Part shown: one piece after another, positions 58,530 to 64,000 of the stretch
Position numbering within the stretch: position 1 is the stretch's first letter
Layout: each line of letters begins with the position of its first letter
Assembly: GCA_030063045.1 (NCBI GenBank)
Contig: JAQSEB010000015.1
Coordinates: forward strand, 2,378,371-2,442,370
Origin: Pratylenchus scribneri
Taxonomy: Eukaryota; Nematoda; Chromadorea; Rhabditida; Pratylenchidae
Direction of reading: 5' to 3'
Length of the DNA: 64,000 nt
Notes under the pieces: generated by a model
Told to the model about the DNA's origin: nothing
The model's input: the letters and a program-made list of their open reading frames with translations, nothing else
Database searches by the model: none
Made by a program: the position numbers and the translations under genes

Positions 58530-59211
58530 AGATTCACAATGTTCTATGAATTTTCCGAATTTATTATATTCAATATGGCAAAATATATAATTTATAATTT
58601 TTTTTAAAAAATTCTTTTCTCAATACCTAGTTTCTATTTTTTAATATATTCAATCCTCAATTATTTCCCCTTTTTTGCAATGAATTTTTCCAATTATTTC
58701 ATTATTTCTTGTCAAAATTCCTCCAATTTTGCTCATCCATTTTTTACTTTTGCCCAAAATTTTGGGAGTATAAAATTGAGATCATCAATTATTAGGCCAT
58801 ACCATGAATTTTCTTTGAATTTATCCTGCTATTGCCTGAATATATTCATATTTGAAATTCCTTTTTATATTAATTTAGATTCTTCGAACTTTTATTGCCA
58901 TGCCTGTATGAATTATAGCCCCAAATAATATGGTTCAACTCCCTTATCCATTTTATTTTCATCTTACTTAATTCTTCCAATTTATAATAATCAATGTCCA
59001 TTTTTCATTAACATTTTTGATTGTTGATTTATATGAAGCCGACTACCAACACAAGTAAACAACTCATTTTTCTCCGAAATTTTATACCAATTAGAGCAAT
59101 GCAGCAATAGCCAGCCAGCTATGTGAAAATCATCGCCTTATCCGCCGCGGGGAATTGTGGTTGGGCACTATACTATCAATCCGCGTCTATCTCATTTTCA
59201 ACAATCGAGAC
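58530..59211. other. Intergenic, no gene seen
   Basis: AT-rich. An 82-codon plus-strand frame at 58,680-58,928 has no motif or splice support. Confidence 0.3.
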
Positions 59212-59410
59212 AATTTTGGTATATCAAATTGATACGCAAATGAGAAATGACAAAGTATATCAATTCTTAAATTCACAAAATTTCAATTTTCCTTAAAATT
59301 CAGTAGAATTCAAATTTAAAATTTAATTCGCCACTGAATTTTGCCGATGAATGGAAAATTTATGATAAGGGAATTTCCCAGCGCCAATTAATTAAAATCA
59401 TTCGCAATTC
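59212..59410 (+). repeat. Dispersed direct repeat, copy 2
   Basis: Second copy of the sequence at 56,368-56,585, same orientation, 2.8 kb away. It directly precedes the tandem repeats below. Confidence 0.75.
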
Positions 59411-59426
59411 TATTGAGAATTAAAAT

Positions 59427-60405
59427 TCTGCAAAAGCATTTGTATCAATTAATTTTTTAATTTGAAATTTTTATGTAAAAATAAAAAAATCCCTAGTTAA
59501 TTAATTGATTTTCCTAATTTGAGTTAATTTCTCAGCTTGGTCGTTTCTTTTATAAATTTAATTCTTTATATAAAAAGAATGATAAAATATATTCTATTGT
59601 GTATTCAATTTCTGCAAAAGCATTTGAACCAATAAATTTTTTAATTTGAAATTTTTATGAAAAAATAAAATAATCCCTAATTAATTAATTGATTTTCCTA
59701 ATATAAGTAAATTTCTCAGCTTGGTAGTAACTTTTATAAATTTAATTCATTTTTTTAATAGATTGATAAATTATGTTCTATTGTGTATTCAATTTCTGCA
59801 AAAGCATTTGAACCAATAAATTTTTTAATTTGATATTTTTTAACTTTCTTAATATAAGTAAATTTCTCAGCTTGGTAGTAACTTTTATAAACTTAATTCA
59901 TTTTTTTAATAGATTGATAAATTATGTTCTATTGTGTATTCAATTTCTGCAAAAGCATTTGAACCAATAAATTTTTTAATTTGATATTTTTTTAACTTTC
60001 CTAATTTGAGTTAATTTCTCAGCTTGGTAGTAACTTTTATAAATTTAATTCATTTTTTTAATAGATTGATAAATTATGTTCTATTGTGTATTCAATTTCT
60101 GCAAAAGCATTTGAACCAATAAATTTTTTAATTTGATATTTTTTTAACTTTCCTAATTTGAGTTAATTTCTCAGCTTGGTAGTAACTTTTATAAATTTAA
60201 TTCATTTTTTTAATTGAATGATAAATTATGTTCTATTGTGTATTAAATTTCTGCAAAAGCATTTGAACCAATAAATTTTTTAATTTGATATTTTTTTAAC
60301 TTTCCTAATTTGAGTTAATTTCTCAGCTTGGTGGTATCATTTATAAACTTAATTCATTTTTTTAATTGAATGATAAATTATGTTCTATTGTGTATTCAAT
60401 TTCTG
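59427..60405 (+). repeat. AT-rich tandem repeat, about 150-184-bp unit, six copies
   Basis: Units marked by TTTCTGCAAAAGCATTTGAA near 59,427, 59,611, 59,795, 59,945, 60,099 and 60,249. Each also contains TTTCTCAGCTTGGTAGTAAC. Spacing drops from 184 to about 150 bp after the second full unit, through loss of an internal segment. Confidence 0.9.
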
Positions 60406-60690
60406 CAACTACAATAGGCGTTCAGGAACACCTACAGTAGGCGTTCCGGAACACCTACAGTAGGCGTTCCGGAACACCTACAGTAGGCGTTCCGAAACAC
60501 CTACAGTAGGCGTTCCGGAACACCTACAGTAGGCGTTCCGGAACACCTATAGTAGGCGTTCGGGACACCTACTATTAAAAATCAATGCAATTGGAATGGA
60601 ATACACTCGCATAAACATATCTTCAGCCTTCGGAACACCTACATTAGGCGTTCCGGAACACCTACATTAGGCGTTCCGGAACACCTACTG
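60406..60690 (+). repeat. Array of 23-bp near-palindromic units
   Basis: Six to seven units of TAGGCGTTCCGGAACACCTACAG, whose core TAGGTGTTCCGGAACACCTA is (nearly) self-complementary, then a spacer AATGGAATACACTCGC and two or three more units. Similar arrays recur at 62,765, 63,303 and 63,707. Confidence 0.9.
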
Positions 60691-60889
60691 TTAAAAATCA
60701 ATGGAATTGGAATGGAATACACTCGCAGAAACATATCTTCCGTCTTAGTTCATAATCATATTTTGAAAATTCACTTAAAAAATAGTCCAATTTTTGAAAT
60801 TTTGGTGAAAAATTTTCTCAAAAATTCTTATAAATTTTAGTCTAAATTTTATACTAGGATATTATATTGTAAATTTAATGTATATTAAA

Positions 60890-61823
60890 TAGGGTTAATT
60901 ACCCGGGGGCGGGTAATGAAAAAGCGGGTAACGGGTAATACGGGTAATTGGGGTCCGGGTAATGGGTAGGGTAGGCCAAACTCGAAAAATACCCGCGGGT
61001 ACTACCCTACCCGTTCCTAGTTAAGACATTTTTTGAAATTCGTTTAATAAAATTTTTAAAATTGGCCAAAATAAGTATCATAATAAAAAATAATAAAAAA
61101 TAAATCATTCATTTTTATACGATAATATCTAATATATCATTCTACCGGCTGACGATTATTAAAAAATAATTTTTAGTTTCAGATGAAAAATTAGAAATTT
61201 AAAGTTATGATAGAAAAAATTTTATAGTAATTTTTGCGAGCGCCGATAGGCGCGAGCGCAAAAATTTTTTCTAGGTTTTTTACACGGAAATTTTTTTCTG
61301 CAAAATTGACTCCAATTTATCCATATTTGCTTTTATGTTATGAACAGAATTCTTTAGGACATTTTTCCAGAAAGACTAAAAAAATATATTAAAAATTTTC
61401 CCACCACAGGAGTCCCTCCTATACTTGCAAAATAAAAATATTATGCTTCTAAAAATAATCAAATTTTTCTCAATACTTTTTCTCAGCAAAATTAATTCAT
61501 TTTAAACAAAAAAAAACTATTTATTAAATGATTTTTCGTTGGTAGGATTCGAACCATAGTCCAAAAAATTTAAATCAAGTACTAACCAACTGAGCAAACC
61601 GAATCCACTGGTGATGCTCTCTTTTTTCTGGGAAATTGTAAACAATTTTGTTCCCAAATGTGACTCTAAAAAAGGTTACGGGTAGGCGGGTAGTCGGGTA
61701 GTCAAGGTGCGGGTAATGGGTAATGCGGGTAATTGGGCACGGGTAACGGGTCGGGTAATTTGCCCAAAATCCTTGCGGGTACCCTACCCGACTACCCTAC
61801 CCGTCAACGGGTAATTAACCCTA
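60890..61823. mobile_element. hAT-like non-autonomous element with GGGTA-rich ends
   Basis: 934 bp. Terminal inverted repeats TAGGGTTAATTACCCG with an exact 8-bp duplication ATATTAAA (60,882-60,889; 61,824-61,831). Subterminal CGGGTAA/GGGTAGGG-rich blocks lie at both ends. It is inserted into one unit of the 165-bp tandem repeat, whose other units show the uninterrupted target. No transposase frame seen. Confidence 0.95.
61545..61612 (-). other. tRNA-like sequence inside the hAT-like element
   Basis: Read on the minus strand it has an A-box-like TTGCTCAGTTGGTTAG and a perfect B box GGTTCGAATCC at tRNA-like spacing. The anticodon arm is AT-rich and the acceptor ends pair poorly. Probably a captured, decayed tRNA. 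Confidence 0.55.
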
Positions 61824-61831
61824 ATATTAAA

Positions 61832-62640
61832 TAAAAGAATTTTTTGAAAATAATTAAATAATGAATGAAAAATTCATTTAAAAATTGACCCAATTTTTTG
61901 AAATTTTGGTAAAAAATTTTCTAAAAAAATTCTTAGAAATTTTAGTCTAAATTTTGTACTAGGATATTATATTGTAAATTTAATGTATATTAAATAAAAG
62001 AATTTTTTGAAAATAATTAAAATTAATGAATGAAAAATTCATTTAAAAATTGACCTAATTTTTTGAAATTTTGGTGAAAAATTTTGTCAAAAAATTCTTA
62101 TAAATTTTAGTCTAAATTTTTGTACTAGGATATTATATTGTAAATTTAATGTATAATAAATAAAAGAATTTTTTGAAAATAATTAAATTTAGTAGATGAA
62201 AAATTCATTTAAAAATTGACCCAATTTTTTGAAATTTTGGTGAAAACATTTCTCAAAAAAATCTTATAAATTTTAGTCTAAATTTTGTACTAGGATATTA
62301 TATTGTAAATTTAATGTATATTAAATAAAAGAATTTTTTGAAAATAATTAAAATTAATGAATGAAAAATTCATTTAAAAATTGACCCAATTTTTTGAAAT
62401 TTTGGTGAAAAATTTTGTCAAAAAATTCTTATAAATTTTAGTCTAAATTTTTGTACTAGGATATTATATTGTAAATTTAATGTATAATAAATAAAAGAAT
62501 TTTTTGAAAATAATTAAATTTAGTAGATGAAAAATTCATTTAAAAATTGACCCAATTTTTTGAAATTTTGGTGAAAAAATTTCTCAAAAAAATCTTATAA
62601 ATTTTAGTCTAAATTTTGACTAAGATATTTATTAGTAAAA
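61832..62640 (+). repeat. AT-rich tandem repeat, about 165-bp unit, five copies
   Basis: Marker ATTGTAAATTTAATGTATA recurs at about 165-bp spacing (near 61,974, 62,140, 62,307, 62,471), plus the copy at 60,867 left of the hAT-like element. Alternate units share private variants (for example AATTTAGTAGATG vs AATTAATGAATG), implying a 330-bp two-unit duplication. Confidence 0.9.
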
Positions 62641-64000
62641 TTAAGCTTCCCTCTTAAATTAATTTTGTACCCATTAGAGCGAACCCTTTCTGCTATTACC
62701 ATTCCATATGCATTTTTTGCTGAGCCCGTTCTACGCTCAAAATTATTTTAACCGGTCTCACTTACTGTAGGCGTTCCGGAACGCCTACAGTAGTCGTTCC
62801 GGAACGCCTACAGTAGGCGTTCCGGAACACCTACTGTTAAAAATCAATGGAATTGGAATGGAATACACTCGCAGAAACATATCTTCAGTCTTAGTTCATA
62901 ATCATATTTTGAAAATTCACTTAAAAAATAGTCCAATTTTTGAAATTTTGGTGAAAAATTTTAGTCTAAATTTTGTACTAGGATATTTATTAGTTAGGAT
63001 ATTTATTAATAAATTTAAGATTAAGTAAAAAGTGAATTTTATGAAAATAATTAAATTTAGTAGATGAAAAATTCATTTAAAAAATAGTCAAATTTTTTAA
63101 AATTTTGGTGAAAAATTTTCTTACAAAATTTTTAATTTTTTTAGTCTAAATTTTTACTAAGATATTTATTAGTAAATTTAAGCTTCCCTCTTAAATTAAT
63201 TTTGTACCGATTAGAGTGAACCCTTTCTGCTATTACCATTCCATATGCATTTTTTGCTGAGCCCATTCTATGCTCAAAATGATTTTAACCGGTCTCACTT
63301 ACTGTAGGTGTTCCGGAACGCCTACAATAGGCGTTCAGGAACACCTACAATAGGCGTTCCGGAACACATACAGTAGGCGATCAGGAACACCTACTATTAA
63401 AAATCAATGGAATTGGAATGGAATACACTCGCAGAAACATATCTTCAGTCTTAGTTCATAATCATATTTTGAAAATTCATTTAAAAAATAGTCAAATTTT
63501 TTAAAATTTTGGTGAAATATTTTCTTACAAATTTTTTAATTATTTTAGTCTAAATTTTTGCTAAGATATTTATTAGTAAAATTAAGCTTCCCTCTTAAAT
63601 TAATTTTGTACCCATTAGAGCGAACCCTTTCTGCTATTACCATTCCATATGCATTTTTTGCTGAGCCCGTTCTACGCTCAAAATTATTTTAACCGGTCTC
63701 ACTTACTGTAGGCGTTCCGGAACGCCTACTGTATGTGTTCCTGAACGCCTAATGTAGGTGTTTCGGAACGCCTACTGTAGGTGTTCCGGAACGTCTACTG
63801 TATGTGTTTCGGAACGCCTACTGTAGGTGTTCCGGAACGTCTACTGTATGTGTTCCAGAACGCCTACTGTAGGTGTTCCGGAACGCCTACTGTAGAACAT
63901 CTACAGTAGGCGTTCCGGAACGCCTACAGTAAGTGAGACCGGTTAAAATAATTTTGAGCGTAGAACGGGCTCAGCAAAAAATGCATATGGAATGGTAATA
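62641..64000. repeat. Compound repeats with palindromic arrays, window end
   Basis: A block containing TTACCATTCCATATGCATTT...AACCGGTCTCACTTACTGTA followed by a CGTTCCGGAACG palindrome array occurs at 62,695, 63,231 and 63,637. It occurs inverted at 63,927-64,000, where it runs off the window. Between blocks lie AT-rich segments related to the 165-bp repeat. No gene seen. Confidence 0.85.

Overview
This is eukaryotic DNA, very AT-rich, with many short introns (about 45-500 bp), small exons, frequent GC-AG introns, a Tc5-like transposon and several SPRY/F-box-like genes. Together these suggest a nematode, most likely a plant-parasitic root-knot type (Meloidogyne-like). That assignment is inference from style and gene content. 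No bacterial features are present.

Left third (1-30.4 kb): a large imperfect inverted duplication centred near 15-16 kb. Two gene chains diverge from a shared, duplicated promoter region (14,143-16,937). The right arm (+) reads: signal-peptide exon with AGNTSS-type repeats, a 26-residue-repeat exon, a DEDDh 3'-5' exonuclease of the REXO4/ISG20 type, then an SF1 UPF1/MOV10-like RNA helicase with a Gln-rich tail. The left arm (-) reads: a short version of the signal-peptide exon, two tandem TPR exon pairs, then the same helicase, which runs off the left edge. All exon junctions I could place in the right arm between 16,938 and 28,548 have compatible reading phase, so a single secreted or membrane-targeted exonuclease-helicase polyprotein gene is possible but unproven. 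I found no exonuclease in the left arm. There, 9.3 kb of other material (an intact nine-exon FLYWCH/MULE transposase-like gene, a small secreted-protein gene, two inverted 14-bp minisatellites) separates TPR from helicase. A 2.5-kb satellite of 25-bp units sits in one helicase intron of the right arm only.

Middle (30-42 kb): a complete 17-exon catalase gene (502 residues). Its 1.86-kb second intron carries a decayed Tc5-like transposon (TTA target duplication, about 310-bp inverted repeats) and a full U6 snRNA gene with its own TATA box.

Right (42-56 kb): minus-strand genes of a SPRY and F-box-like family (322, 166 and 141 residues), an exon cluster with duplicated modules, and a small secreted protein of 153 residues. 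Right end (56-64 kb): repeat-dense, with tandem AT-rich units, arrays of 20-23-bp palindromes and a hAT-like element inserted into a tandem unit.

Many non-autonomous foldback or hAT-like elements occur throughout. Several have exact 8-bp target duplications that I could read directly. Exon coordinates below were worked out by hand from splice consensus, reading phase and comparison of paralogous copies; no search was run.
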